Part shown: positions 54,927-64,000 of the stretch, in pieces
How the letters are laid out: every line of letters starts with the position of its first letter
Position numbering within the stretch: the stretch's first letter is position 1
NCBI GenBank assembly: GCA_003599885.1
Contig: QZKW01000076.1
Location: forward strand, 1 to 64,000
Direction: 5' to 3'
DNA: 64,000 nucleotides
Origin: Desulfobacteraceae bacterium
Lineage (GTDB): Bacteria; Desulfobacterota; Desulfobacteria; Desulfobacterales; Desulfosalsimonadaceae
The notes under the pieces: generated by a model
Told to the model about the DNA's origin: nothing
The model's database searches: none
What the model saw: the letters and a program-made list of their open reading frames with translations, nothing else
Made by a program: the position numbers and the translations under genes

Positions 54927-56039
54927 TTAAACTGTCAATTCTTGATTGGTTAAACCGCAATGCCTTTCAGCGCTGGAATCCAGCATGAAGGGCAATCCGC
55001 CTTTTTCTTTTGGCGTGAATCCAAAAGATTGATACCAGACCTCATCGTCTTCCATACAAAAATAGACCATCACATCCGGAGCGATGGAACGGATATGTGC
55101 AATGATCATTCGATAAAAACTGATGCGAAGCGGTTTGAAATAGCGCATCTTCCCATCCAGGCCTTTGATGAATTCTCCATAAACGATCGTGGATGCGTCA
55201 AACCTTTTTTCAATAACAGGCTTTAAATCCGCCTTAAACCGGAAAGTCCCGAGACTGATCCAGACAATCCGGTCCGGAGGAATTATGGTAAACAGTCGGG
55301 TAATCACGTCACGGTAGTCATTCTCACACCCTTGATAAATAACCATCGGATCAAAGTGAAAGGCAACGGGGTATCCAGCGGCCACGCTTTTGGCGGCGGC
55401 CTTAAAGCGGGCATTTAAACCAGCCGTGTGCCGCTCATCTGTCTTGATGATTGTTTCAGTGTTTAGAGACCAGGACAGAATGGTTTTACGGTTATGCGCC
55501 ATTCCCAGAAGATGATCGATATTCACGGTTTTGGTCTTTAATTCCAGTACCGTGCTGCTCTGTCCTGCAAATTTTCGAATCAGCGAGGCCGCATACGGAT
55601 AAAGGGTTTCCCAAATCAAACTGTCCGTGAATTCACCGGTTCCGATGCGCATCAACTGGCGGCGGGCAAAAACTTCATCCAGAGATTGCTCCATATCCGC
55701 ATGATTGACAAAATACTGCAACACCGGCGGATGGAAATAGGACTGCAAAATGCAGTAAGAACAATCCATGGTACAAAACGTCCCGATATGCAGTATCGTA
55801 TAATCGCAGCAGGTATACTGTTCGGTGCCGGGACAAGGCCGGACAAACTTCCCTTTATTCCGGGTCAGCCACAGAGTTGCTTTCCCGGTATCCACAGGAC
55901 TCTCGGAGCGGGCAACCGGATCATACACCTCTTTTGGGTCATGAACAATCTGAAAAGGGATATCCAGACGGGTGCAAATGGCTTTGGCTGCCGGAAGATC
56001 CAGGACATCCCGATCAACATATAGTTGGGTTATCTTCAA
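54927..56039 (-). CDS. Spore-photoproduct-lyase-like radical SAM protein, probably not a true lyase
   Basis: 370 aa. Radical SAM cysteines are Cys89, Cys93 and Cys96 (TFCTMDCSYCILQSY), preceded by a CPGTEQYTCCDY segment. RIGTGEFTDSL, LELKTKTVNIDHLL and WSLNTETIIKTDERHT follow, the order seen in SPL-family enzymes. True spore photoproduct lyase needs another cysteine (Cys141 in Bacillus subtilis) as hydrogen donor; between Cys96 and Cys238 this protein has none. It is therefore probably a related enzyme with a different substrate. The gene overlaps the end of the ParB-like gene by 26 nt, and the HD-GYP gene begins 9 nt after its stop. Confidence 0.83.
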   Translation of the reverse strand: MKITQLYVDRDVLDLPAAKAICTRLDIPFQIVHDPKEVYDPVARSESPVDTGKATLWLTRNKGKFVRPCPGTEQYTCCDYTILHIGTFCTMDCSYCILQSYFHPPVLQYFVNHADMEQSLDEVFARRQLMRIGTGEFTDSLIWETLYPYAASLIRKFAGQSSTVLELKTKTVNIDHLLGMAHNRKTILSWSLNTETIIKTDERHTAGLNARFKAAAKSVAAGYPVAFHFDPMVIYQGCENDYRDVITRLFTIIPPDRIVWISLGTFRFKADLKPVIEKRFDASTIVYGEFIKGLDGKMRYFKPLRISFYRMIIAHIRSIAPDVMVYFCMEDDEVWYQSFGFTPKEKGGLPFMLDSSAERHCGLTNQELTV

Positions 56040-57000
56040 TATCTTTGTCTAATATTTTTTTAAAATCAGAAACATCCGCAAGACCGCCCAAAAACTCATT
56101 GCCGGACAGGAATTGGCTGATATTCTGAAACGTAAACGAAATGTTGAAACGGTCGCTTTCAAAATTGGCCGGGGGGATCAAGCGGATGGCCTCCGGCAAC
56201 TTGAGCCGTTGCAACCGGTCTTGAAAATTCTTTTCAAACCGCACCATTTCAGGATAGCGCATGCGCTGAAACTGTTCACGGATTTTCTGGATTTTCTGAT
56301 GCCGCTCAAGGCCTGGATCGTCAATTATAACTGCCCCAAGCACCTCCCTGATCAGTTGAAGAATTGGCACATGAGCCGCCAAGGCAATCTCGCGGGCCAT
56401 GGTCAGCATTTCCTTCTGATGATTGAGTGTGGGTTTTAATGTTTCAAACACATGCAGAAATATAAGCGCTGAGTCACGATCGAAATTGCCAAGTTCCAGG
56501 GCGATGGTCAGCGAAAGAACGCCGGAAATGATGGGACCAAACAATTCAGGATACACCATGGTCAGTTTTTTAAGTTTTTTGGTCAAGTCCGGGTTGACAT
56601 GAAGGCCAATTTTTTGGGCTTCATGGCTCAGGATGCGGTCATCATCAAAAAATGCCGATAATTTTGTTATGGCATTCGATTGTTCGATGGTGTTGAGGGC
56701 ACGGTTGCAGGCGTTGTCCGCAATGGCCAGGCGGCAGCATTCCAGATCGCCCGCAGTACCTTCAACAATCCGGGCTTCAATGCGGTCCCATCCCAGTTCA
56801 CGGCAGGCCGTAATTCTTCTGAATCCGCTGATAACAATGTATCTGCCGGCCTCCACCGACCGCAGCAAAGGCAGGGAAAGCAGTCCCACCTGCCCGATGG
56901 ACGCTATCAGATCTTCAACGGATTGTTGCGTTGATATTTGATAGGTCGTGTCATTTAAATCGACACGACCGAGTTCAATGGTTTCAGAAAAAAATTGCAT
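56014..57000 (-). CDS. ParB-like (ParB/Srx-fold) protein linked to an SPL-like radical SAM gene
   Basis: 328 aa. The N-terminal ParB/sulfiredoxin-fold domain (about residues 1-100) contains SVEDLIASIGQVGLLSLPL and the nucleotide-binding GFRR at 59-62 (VISGFRRITACRELGW), the equivalent of the GERR box that binds CTP in ParB. A helical middle region (about 105-250) resembles the KorB/Noc DNA-binding region only weakly. The C-terminus is not the ParB dimerisation domain I would expect, and there is no ParA gene nearby, so a chromosome-partition role is unlikely. It overlaps the radical SAM gene by 26 nt, so the two are surely coexpressed. Confidence 0.75.
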   Translation of the reverse strand: MQFFSETIELGRVDLNDTTYQISTQQSVEDLIASIGQVGLLSLPLLRSVEAGRYIVISGFRRITACRELGWDRIEARIVEGTAGDLECCRLAIADNACNRALNTIEQSNAITKLSAFFDDDRILSHEAQKIGLHVNPDLTKKLKKLTMVYPELFGPIISGVLSLTIALELGNFDRDSALIFLHVFETLKPTLNHQKEMLTMAREIALAAHVPILQLIREVLGAVIIDDPGLERHQKIQKIREQFQRMRYPEMVRFEKNFQDRLQRLKLPEAIRLIPPANFESDRFNISFTFQNISQFLSGNEFLGGLADVSDFKKILDKDIEDNPTIC

Positions 57001-57019
57001 TCGGCAATGGATGGGGGTT

Positions 57020-57904
57020 TCAACTGGTGAGGGAGGTCAAAGCCTCCATATATTTTTCAAATGTTTTTTGAATCACTTCATCAGGCAATGACGGGGCGGG
57101 CGGGGTTTTGTCCCAGCGGATGGACGTTAAATAATCCCGTAAATACTGTTTGTCGAAACTGTTCTGAGACCCGCCGGGTTTATAGGTTGCTCTGGGCCAG
57201 AACCTTGATGAATCCGGGGTCAATACTTCATCAATCAAAATGACCTGATCATTTTGTATGCCGAATTCAAACTTGGTATCTGCAATAATAATCCCTTTTT
57301 CAGCGGCAACAGCTTCGCCCTTTTTATATATGGCCAAGCTTAACTGTTTGACCTTTTCGGCCAGATCGGAGCCGATCAGACGGGCCGCTTCGTCAAAATC
57401 AATATTAATATCATGAGTGCCCATGGCTTCTTTGGTGGAAGGCGTAAAAATGGGTTCCGGCAGCTTATCGGATTCCTTGAGTCCTTCGGGGAGTTGGATG
57501 CCGCAAACAGTTCCGGACTCTTTGTATGACTGCCAGCCTGATCCGGTAATATACCCTCTCACGACACACTCAATGGGAAGCGGTTTAGCTTTATGAACCA
57601 GCATGCTTCTATCGCGCAGGATATCAGCGTAAGGCTTACAAACCGCCGGGTATTCGTCGACATTACTTGAAATCACGTGATTGGGAACGATGGACCCCAT
57701 AAGGTTAAACCAGAACAAGGAAATACGGGTTAAAATCTCCCCTTTTCTCGGGACAGGATCCGGCATCACCACGTCATAAGCGGAAATGCGATCCGATGCG
57801 ACCATTAACAGCTTGTCACCCAGGTCATAAATATCCCTGACCTTGCCTCTTTGAAGTAAATTTAACTCCGGAAATTCAGTTTGAAAAAGGGCATTGCTTG
57901 ACAT
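57020..57904 (-). CDS. purC: Phosphoribosylaminoimidazole-succinocarboxamide synthase
   Basis: 294 aa from ATG 57904, which has GGAG 7 nt upstream. Ligates aspartate to CAIR in purine biosynthesis. Conserved blocks: [26 protein letters not shown], quoted in part as GKVRDIY and [32 protein letters not shown], quoted in part as [15 protein letters not shown]; and [15 protein letters not shown]. The length matches the long (yeast/proteobacterial) SAICAR synthetase form. It sits oddly between signalling genes and the ParB-like gene. Confidence 0.95.
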   Translation of the reverse strand: MSSNALFQTEFPELNLLQRGKVRDIYDLGDKLLMVASDRISAYDVVMPDPVPRKGEILTRISLFWFNLMGSIVPNHVISSNVDEYPAVCKPYADILRDRSMLVHKAKPLPIECVVRGYITGSGWQSYKESGTVCGIQLPEGLKESDKLPEPIFTPSTKEAMGTHDINIDFDEAARLIGSDLAEKVKQLSLAIYKKGEAVAAEKGIIIADTKFEFGIQNDQVILIDEVLTPDSSRFWPRATYKPGGSQNSFDKQYLRDYLTSIRWDKTPPAPSLPDEVIQKTFEKYMEALTSLTS

Positions 57905-57952
57905 CAATTACTCCGTAAGGGTTGAATATGAATCTATAAATCGATTTGTGTG

Positions 57953-58303
57953 TTAAACGTTAAACTGTTTATTGAATTCATTGATATATTTTTTTAAGAC
58001 AACAAGCGCTTCCTTGTTAACCTGGATGAACTCAATGCCAGCCTCAAACATTTTCCCTTCTCCCCGGTTGGCATACACCACTTTCCCCTTTATTTCAATC
58101 AAGTCATCTTCAATTCCAATTGAAATCAATAGGATATATTTAGTGTCAATCGGCTCATGGGTTTCCAGCTGGAGGCCGGTCTCGCTGATGTTCAACGTTC
58201 GGCCCATCCCCTGATTCCATGCTTTGCCGTCCGGATCAAGAGTGACATACGATAAAAGATTTAATGCTTCAACCCGGTCATGCTTTCGTTTATTATCTCC
58301 CAT
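57953..58303 (-). CDS. Single-domain PilZ protein
   Basis: 116 aa, almost entirely one PilZ domain. The opening KRKHDRVEA supplies the basic R-rich motif, and LNISETGLQLET supplies the D/NxSxxG motif (with Asn). GKVVYANRGEGKMFEAGIEF completes the barrel. It should bind cyclic-di-GMP and act as an adaptor for a partner. GGAGT lies upstream of the ATG. It follows the DUF4388/cNMP gene by about 100 nt, and the HD-GYP phosphodiesterase gene lies in the same minus-strand run. Confidence 0.85.
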   Translation of the reverse strand: MGDNKRKHDRVEALNLLSYVTLDPDGKAWNQGMGRTLNISETGLQLETHEPIDTKYILLISIGIEDDLIEIKGKVVYANRGEGKMFEAGIEFIQVNKEALVVLKKYINEFNKQFNV

Positions 58304-58406
58304 GAATGAACTCCTTCTGGTTGAAAATCATTTTCACTATTAAAAAAATACCCATTTATTTAAAGGCTATTTGACATTTACAAAAAAAAACAAAAAGAAT
58401 CAATAC

Positions 58407-59588
58407 TCATTCCTTGCCCGCCGGGTCTTTTTTTAAAATATCGACCAACCTTGCGGTGGTTATGGAGAGGCAAGTGAAGGTATGCTGGATCATGTTTTTG
58501 AGCATCAATGACAGTTTATCGTACTCTTTTTTTAACCCGATCAGATTGATTTGTTGGATTGAAAAATCATCTGAAACAAACACCTCAGCGGAATGGGGCT
58601 CATGCGAGGTATTTAAAAACGCAATATTCCCAATAAAATCACCGATGGTTAAGGCGCACAAAGGGATATACAGGTTATCGATTTTTCTGACGATAACAGC
58701 ATTACCGGAGGTTATTTTCATAACATAATTGTTCGCCTTATCAGGCAACGGCAGGTGCTTCATTGGGCTCATGCTCTTCTGCAGAGCCACTTTTTCGAAA
58801 ACCGCAGTTGCGCAGGTATGGGTGATTCGCTTCAGACGATTGTCAAATGACGCCAAGACAGTTCTTAACTCTTCGGACAATTTAGAATATTCTTCTAAAA
58901 TACGATGATAATCCAGAACCCCCAATTGAACCCGCCCGATGGCAGTAACTGTGGCGCTCCGCACATTGCTTCTGACGTTTTGGGAGGTAATGCTGCCGAT
59001 AAATGCGCCATCGGACAATTTAGTGATGGGCACCTGTCCTTCGGGCAGCAACCGGACGACTTCCACCGTCCCCTCAAGAATAACCCACAGCCAGTTGCCG
59101 AACTTCTCCTGGACCACGATTTCCTGGCCGTCTTCGAATTCATCTTCATCAACGATATATAAATAGTCAACAATCGGCCCTTTGATGACCGGCAGGCCGG
59201 AGGCGTCTTTTAAATCCAGATTCAATTTTCGTGTCTCAGTACTTCCAAACGTCTGGATTAGGCCATCATCCAACATCCTCAGCCCGTCAAGAATGATTTC
59301 CATCCGGCTTTTGTGAATATTTTTATTTACGAGAACAGGTTCTTCATTGAATTCAAAATAGGCATCCAGCCAGCCGAAAAAGGAATTTAAAACATTAATG
59401 CCGGTATCATTCTGATACTCAGCATCAACCGGATTGCCGTCCACGCAGTAAATCAACCCTGACCCATCAGCATGCATACTGGACAATTTAATGACGCCAG
59501 TGCTTCCGAGTCCGCCGAGAAGTTGAAGTAATTCAGCAAGACCAAGAAAGCTCAACCTGCCGCTTAACGCACTGTTCGAATTTATCAT
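58407..59588 (-). CDS. DUF4388 (PATAN-like) plus cyclic-nucleotide-binding-fold regulatory protein
   Basis: 393 aa from ATG 59588; a TTG 18 nt earlier is possible. The N-terminal DUF4388 domain (about residues 8-100) has GRLSFLGLAELLQLLGGLGSTGVI and FFGWLDAYFEF, typical of gliding and motility regulators. A cNMP-binding-like beta-barrel (about 135-255) has GNWLWVILEGTVEVVRLLPEGQV and LSDGAFIGSI, and a second, shorter one (about 275-370) follows. Phosphate-binding-cassette residues are only partly conserved, so ligand binding is uncertain. It lies 5 nt after the MglA-like GTPase stop, so the two are coexpressed. Confidence 0.75.
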   Translation of the reverse strand: MINSNSALSGRLSFLGLAELLQLLGGLGSTGVIKLSSMHADGSGLIYCVDGNPVDAEYQNDTGINVLNSFFGWLDAYFEFNEEPVLVNKNIHKSRMEIILDGLRMLDDGLIQTFGSTETRKLNLDLKDASGLPVIKGPIVDYLYIVDEDEFEDGQEIVVQEKFGNWLWVILEGTVEVVRLLPEGQVPITKLSDGAFIGSITSQNVRSNVRSATVTAIGRVQLGVLDYHRILEEYSKLSEELRTVLASFDNRLKRITHTCATAVFEKVALQKSMSPMKHLPLPDKANNYVMKITSGNAVIVRKIDNLYIPLCALTIGDFIGNIAFLNTSHEPHSAEVFVSDDFSIQQINLIGLKKEYDKLSLMLKNMIQHTFTCLSITTARLVDILKKDPAGKE

Positions 59589-59593
59589 AATTA

Positions 59594-60208
59594 CTATTGG
59601 GCCCAATTAAATTCATTTTGCAGTGATTGTAATGTGAGTTTAAGCACCTGAGTTAATGTATTGCCGACCCCTTGCCCGGATAAAGCGCTGGCGGGAAAAA
59701 AAGGTACTTTGAGTTGGCGGTTGAGCTCATGGTCCATTTTTTCAATGGACATTACCGGCAAACCCATCTGTTCAAGGTCCCGCTTATTATATTGCAGGAC
59801 CAGCGGAATCTTACGGATGCTCAAGCCCATTTTCAGGAGATTTTCGTGCAGATCCTTGAGTGAAATCATATTTTTTTCCCGCCGGACGGCAAGGGAATCA
59901 GCCACAAACACCACCCCGTCCACTCCTTTTAGAACGAGTTGACGGGTTGCCTGGTATTTTATCTGGCCGGGAACCGTATACAGTTGCACTTTGACATCAC
60001 AACCCTTTATTTTGCCGAGGCCTAACGGTAAAAAGTCAAAAAAAAGCGTCCGGTCCCCTTCGGTGTCGATGGAAATCATCTTGCCGATAACCTGCTTTTG
60101 AAATGCCTTGTGAATATATTCAAGATTTGTGGTTTTACCGCTGCGTCCGGGACCATAATACACAATCTTGCATTCAATCTGCCGATTTTTAAGGTTAATG
60201 ACCGCCAT
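59594..60208 (-). CDS. MglA-like Ras-family GTPase
   Basis: 204 aa from ATG 60208, with GGAG 8 nt upstream. Ras-like small GTPase with P-loop GPGRSGKTT (residues 19-27), G3 motif TVPGQ, which is characteristic of the MglA family, and G4 NKRD. The early GKMISIDTEGDRTLFFDFLP segment is also typical of MglA. In Myxococcus, MglA sets cell polarity for gliding and type IV pili together with its GAP MglB. No MglB (roadblock) gene is adjacent; instead a TPR protein precedes it and a DUF4388/cNMP protein follows. Confidence 0.9.
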   Translation of the reverse strand: MAVINLKNRQIECKIVYYGPGRSGKTTNLEYIHKAFQKQVIGKMISIDTEGDRTLFFDFLPLGLGKIKGCDVKVQLYTVPGQIKYQATRQLVLKGVDGVVFVADSLAVRREKNMISLKDLHENLLKMGLSIRKIPLVLQYNKRDLEQMGLPVMSIEKMDHELNRQLKVPFFPASALSGQGVGNTLTQVLKLTLQSLQNEFNWAQ

Positions 60209-60275
60209 TAAGAGCTCCAATGAGTTCCATTGTTAACATATTGATAAAATCAACAGCCGCTGTTTGAAATACCTT

Positions 60276-61199
60276 TCAGGAAATAATTTTGATGATTTTA
60301 ATTTCAAGGCTGGAGTCACCTTTTTTAGGCCCCGCATTAATTTCATTTCTGGCAGAAACATACCCTTCCCCTGAAAAAATGGCGACGGAAGAATAAAACG
60401 TCATGTCTTTAAAAAGATCACCGGGCTTGATGCTTTCTATTAACTCTTTTTGCTTTCGGGGCATAATCATTTGAATATATTGACCGGACTGGAAACTGAC
60501 TTCCAGTTCGACTTTTTCACCTTCCCTCGCACCTCTCGGCAACGCAAAACGGACGGAGTTAATATCGAGCAATTCATCCTCATCGATTTCAGAATCCGGC
60601 TCCACGGTCTGCTGGGATTCCAGACCGTCGATCTCAATTTCAAGATTAAGACCTTTTTGCTTAACTAGTGCAGAAAAGTAATTTTGAATGGATGCGATTT
60701 CTTCAGGAGGGAACAGCTTGGTTTTACGCCATTTCTGATACAGGGAAACGGCATAATCGCCGTAATTTTGTTCAAGCCAGCACCATAAAATATTCTTCGC
60801 CGCATCCAGACGAAGCGCATCTTGATCCAGCAACCGGTTAAATTCTTCGATGGCTTTATCATATTGTCCGAATTTCGCCAGTGCGATGGCGCCGCCCAAC
60901 GATGATGACCCTTTTGCTTCCGGATCATTAAAACTGTACATTTCTTTCATCAATGATTGCGCGTCTGGCGAGGCTTGAGGCGCCTTCTTCGTGCCGTCAA
61001 GTCTTTGGATGGTCTTTTTCAGTGTTTCTATGCGGGCCGAAATTTTCGCAAGAAGCGTATTCCGGTTCCGGATATTCTGATTGGCTTTGATCAGGCCTTC
61101 AATGGCACGGAATTTTTCGAGGGACTCCACCAGCAGACCATGGGTCTCGTAAAGTTCTGCCTCCTGATAGTATGCTTTAATTTTTTCCCCAAGATTCAT
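60276..61199 (-). CDS. TPR/coiled-coil protein, first gene of the GTPase operon
   Basis: 307 aa, soluble. Residues 1-75 are a helical repeat (AELYETHGLLVESLEKFRAIEGL), and a TPR-like repeat follows at about 105-145 (ALAKFGQYDKAIEEFNRLLDQD). The C-terminal half (about 205-305) is beta-rich, with a charged acidic linker (EPDSEIDEDELLD) and an all-beta finish (VELEVSFQSGQYIQMIMPRK, YVSARNEINAGPKKGD). It is probably a scaffold for the MglA-like GTPase 67 nt downstream; that is inferred only from order. GGGGAC lies upstream of the ATG. I do not recognise the C-terminal domain. Confidence 0.72.
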   Translation of the reverse strand: MNLGEKIKAYYQEAELYETHGLLVESLEKFRAIEGLIKANQNIRNRNTLLAKISARIETLKKTIQRLDGTKKAPQASPDAQSLMKEMYSFNDPEAKGSSSLGGAIALAKFGQYDKAIEEFNRLLDQDALRLDAAKNILWCWLEQNYGDYAVSLYQKWRKTKLFPPEEIASIQNYFSALVKQKGLNLEIEIDGLESQQTVEPDSEIDEDELLDINSVRFALPRGAREGEKVELEVSFQSGQYIQMIMPRKQKELIESIKPGDLFKDMTFYSSVAIFSGEGYVSARNEINAGPKKGDSSLEIKIIKIIS

Positions 61200-61295
61200 C
61201 TGCGTCCCCGGTCAACGATTAACTGTAATTATTGTCAGTTAGCATATTAAAGGCCGGGAATAAAGTTTTTCTGCATTTTTTAATATTGCATCCCT

Positions 61296-61321
61296 CATGA
61301 CATTCTGTTTTTATTGTCATG
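61296..61321. repeat. Inverted repeat between the TPR operon and mdh
   Basis: CATGACA (61296-61302) and TGTCATG (61315-61321) form a 7-bp inverted repeat with a 12-nt centre in the divergent intergenic region. It may be a regulator site; it has no terminator-like T tract. Confidence 0.35.
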
Positions 61322-61347
61322 CAATTATGGGCTCCCGCCTTATTTAT

Positions 61348-61376
61348 TAAATACTTATAATCAGGAACCTTGTCAA
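61348..61376 (-). promoter_or_regulatory. Candidate promoter of the TPR-GTPase operon
   Basis: On the minus strand TTGACA (61376-61371), a 17-nt spacer and TATTTA (61353-61348) lie about 150 nt upstream of the TPR gene. The -35 is perfect, the -10 moderate. Confidence 0.45.
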
Positions 61377-61389
61377 GCTTGCTGATTGA

Positions 61390-62364
<975 letters not shown>

Positions 62365-62387
62365 AAGCTTTTCTGCGCGTCGTTTTA

Positions 62388-64000
62388 TTAAGGAAGCGTC
62401 GACAATGCGCTGAAAATTGTCCTTGCCGTTGCCAAATTGATGCCGGGCGTGGCAGTCAGATCTTCCACCGTCGCCTCGCGCAGTTTCTGAAAACTGGAGA
62501 ATTGTTTCATCAAAGCCGCTTTGCGCTTTTTGCCGATACCGGGTATGGCGTCAAGGCAGGAGTGCAAAGCGGTTTTTCCGCGTTTTTGGCGATGAAAGGC
62601 AATGGCGAAGCGGTGGGCCTCATCCCGGATGCGCTGAAGTAAAAACATTGCCTCCATATCTTTTCCGAAATTCACCGGGTTGACCCGGCCCGGCAAATAG
62701 ATCTTATCCGTTGGCTCATTACGGTCCACGTCTTTTTTGGCGATGCCGATAATTCCAAAGGCATTCTTCAGTCCCAGCCGCTCAATGACCGATACCGCGA
62801 TATTCAACTGGCCCCTGCCCCCGTCCACCATCAACAGATCGGGCAAGTCGGTATCCTGATGGCCTTTTTTAAACCGCCGTGCCAGGACTTCGCTCATGGA
62901 CGCATAATCATCCTGAAGATCAACGGTTTTGATCGTATAGCGGCGGTAGCTTTTTTTCTCCGGTTTGCCGTCGACAAATACCACCATCCCGGACACCAGA
63001 TTGCTGCCCGATATGCCGGAATTGTCAAAGCACTCAATGCGCCTCGGCACAGCCTTTAATTGCAGCCGACGGGCCAGGCCCTCAAGCAGCTCGCTTCCTG
63101 CCGCCATTTCATCCATTATCCGGGTAAGCCGGGTACTGGCGTTTTCTCCGGCCATGGAGAGCAGACGCAGCTTATCCCCGCGTTTTGGCAAGATGACGCG
63201 AACTGACGTTTTTTTGATTTCAGACAGCCATCCGGAAAAGACAGGTGCATCCTCCAGTTGCAGCGGAACAATAATTTCTTTGGGGACATAATCGGATTTG
63301 CCGTAATACTGTTTCACAAACGCATCAACAATTTCATGGTCCGGGGAAATCGCATCCTTGAAAACAAACTGGCGCACCGCCTGAAAAAATCCGTTCCGGA
63401 CAAGCAGCACAACCAGCACCGCAACCATATCATTTCTCGAAATAGCGATGACATCCCTGTCAACAAAATCCCTGGTGACCGCTATCTGCTTTTCCACCGT
63501 GGTCTGCAAGGCGAAAATTTTATCCCGCAACCTGGCGGCTTCTTCAAACGCCTGTTTCTCTGCGGCAGCCGTCATTTCATCGGTAAATTTTCGGATCAGG
63601 TCATAAATCCGGCCATTTAAAAACATCCGGACCTCGTCCACCATTTTCCTGTACGCCTGCCGGTCCACAGGATAGCAGCAGGGAGCCAGACACAAACCCA
63701 TCTGATAATTCAGACAGGGTCTGGATCGCGAGACTACCTGATCGGACAGGCATTTTCGCAATTTAAAGGCTTTGTTGATGATTTTGATGGTGTCGCGTAC
63801 GGACCCCGGTGATGTGTATGGGCCGAAATAGACCGCACGGTCATTTCCGGTTTTCCGGACAACTTGCAGGCAGGGATAATCGCTCTCCAGGTCAATGCGG
63901 ATGGACGGATACCGCTTGTCGTCCTTTAAAAGGATATTGTAGCGGGGTTTATATTTTTTAATGAGAGTGGATTCGAGAATTAAGGCGTCATTTTCAGAAG
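62388..64000 (-). CDS. uvrC: Excinuclease ABC subunit C (partial, N-terminus beyond right edge)
   Basis: The visible frame runs from the stop at 62388 to the window edge, roughly 537 codons; only the first part of the GIY-YIG nuclease domain is missing. It starts in mid-domain with ILESTLIKKYKPRYNI and continues with CLAPCCYP. The UVR helical motif (about LIRKFTDEMTAAAEKQAFEEAA), the RNase H-like endonuclease half (ECFDNSGISGSNLVSGMV, DLLMVDGGRGQLN) and C-terminal helix-hairpin-helix repeats (CLDAIPGIGKKRKAALM) follow. UvrC makes both incisions in nucleotide excision repair. Confidence 0.95.
   Translation of the reverse strand, partial: SENDALILESTLIKKYKPRYNILLKDDKRYPSIRIDLESDYPCLQVVRKTGNDRAVYFGPYTSPGSVRDTIKIINKAFKLRKCLSDQVVSRSRPCLNYQMGLCLAPCCYPVDRQAYRKMVDEVRMFLNGRIYDLIRKFTDEMTAAAEKQAFEEAARLRDKIFALQTTVEKQIAVTRDFVDRDVIAISRNDMVAVLVVLLVRNGFFQAVRQFVFKDAISPDHEIVDAFVKQYYGKSDYVPKEIIVPLQLEDAPVFSGWLSEIKKTSVRVILPKRGDKLRLLSMAGENASTRLTRIMDEMAAGSELLEGLARRLQLKAVPRRIECFDNSGISGSNLVSGMVVFVDGKPEKKSYRRYTIKTVDLQDDYASMSEVLARRFKKGHQDTDLPDLLMVDGGRGQLNIAVSVIERLGLKNAFGIIGIAKKDVDRNEPTDKIYLPGRVNPVNFGKDMEAMFLLQRIRDEAHRFAIAFHRQKRGKTALHSCLDAIPGIGKKRKAALMKQFSSFQKLREATVEDLTATPGINLATARTIFSALSTLP

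Overview
The window looks like chromosomal core DNA from a Gram-negative anaerobe. The best fit is a Desulfobacterota (former Deltaproteobacteria, Desulfobacterales-like) organism. The reasons are a B12-dependent class II ribonucleotide reductase, a GspN-containing type II secretion (T2SS) operon, a giant tandem 2-hydroxyacyl-CoA-dehydratase-type activase beside an Na+-translocating Nqr complex, MglA-like GTPase/DUF4388/PilZ/HD-GYP signalling genes, and a PfaD/acyltransferase pair. This is inferred from gene content; there is no 16S gene here. I see no phage, transposase, integrase or CRISPR array.

Layout. 1-8.5 kb: partial secreted protein; nrdJ with a downstream HD phosphohydrolase, driven from a promoter with tandem NrdR boxes; a large MscS-type channel; a small lipoprotein; an OmpA-family porin; tRNA-Leu(CAG) with its own promoter and terminator. 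8.5-15.7 kb: compact plus-strand housekeeping operon ribF-def-fmt-rsmB-rpe-aroQ, ending in an unknown HEAT-repeat membrane protein and a CPBP protease. 15.7-19.2 kb: hybrid histidine kinase and asd on the minus strand. 19.5-32.8 kb: T2SS. gspG-H-I-J-K-L-M-N-C-D-E and a TPR membrane protein run on the minus strand, while gspF faces them on the plus strand. 33-36 kb: PfaD-like enoyl reductase and a polyketide-type acyltransferase with no ketosynthase or ACP. 36-47 kb: minus-strand run of metallophosphoesterase, 1459-aa activase and nqrABCDEF. 47.3-49.6 kb: small protein plus elbB, converging on a DHH-CBS protein. 50-53 kb: tandem-PilZ protein and a methyltransferase. 53-61.2 kb: minus-strand run of TPR protein, MglA-like GTPase, DUF4388/cNMP protein, PilZ protein, purC, ParB-like protein, SPL-like radical SAM enzyme and HD-GYP sensor. 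61.4-64 kb: mdh and the 3' part of uvrC.

The most distinctive parts are: (i) the overlapping ParB-like and spore-photoproduct-lyase-like radical SAM genes, where the radical SAM protein seems to lack the lyase's catalytic cysteine; (ii) an NqrA that keeps two complete RnfC-style [4Fe-4S] cysteine motifs, made from a gene overlapping an ATP-dependent electron activase; (iii) the orphan PfaD/acyltransferase pair; and (iv) a dense signalling neighbourhood (two PilZ proteins, HD-GYP, MglA-like GTPase). All reading was by eye. Family assignments rest on visible motifs, domain order, length and context.
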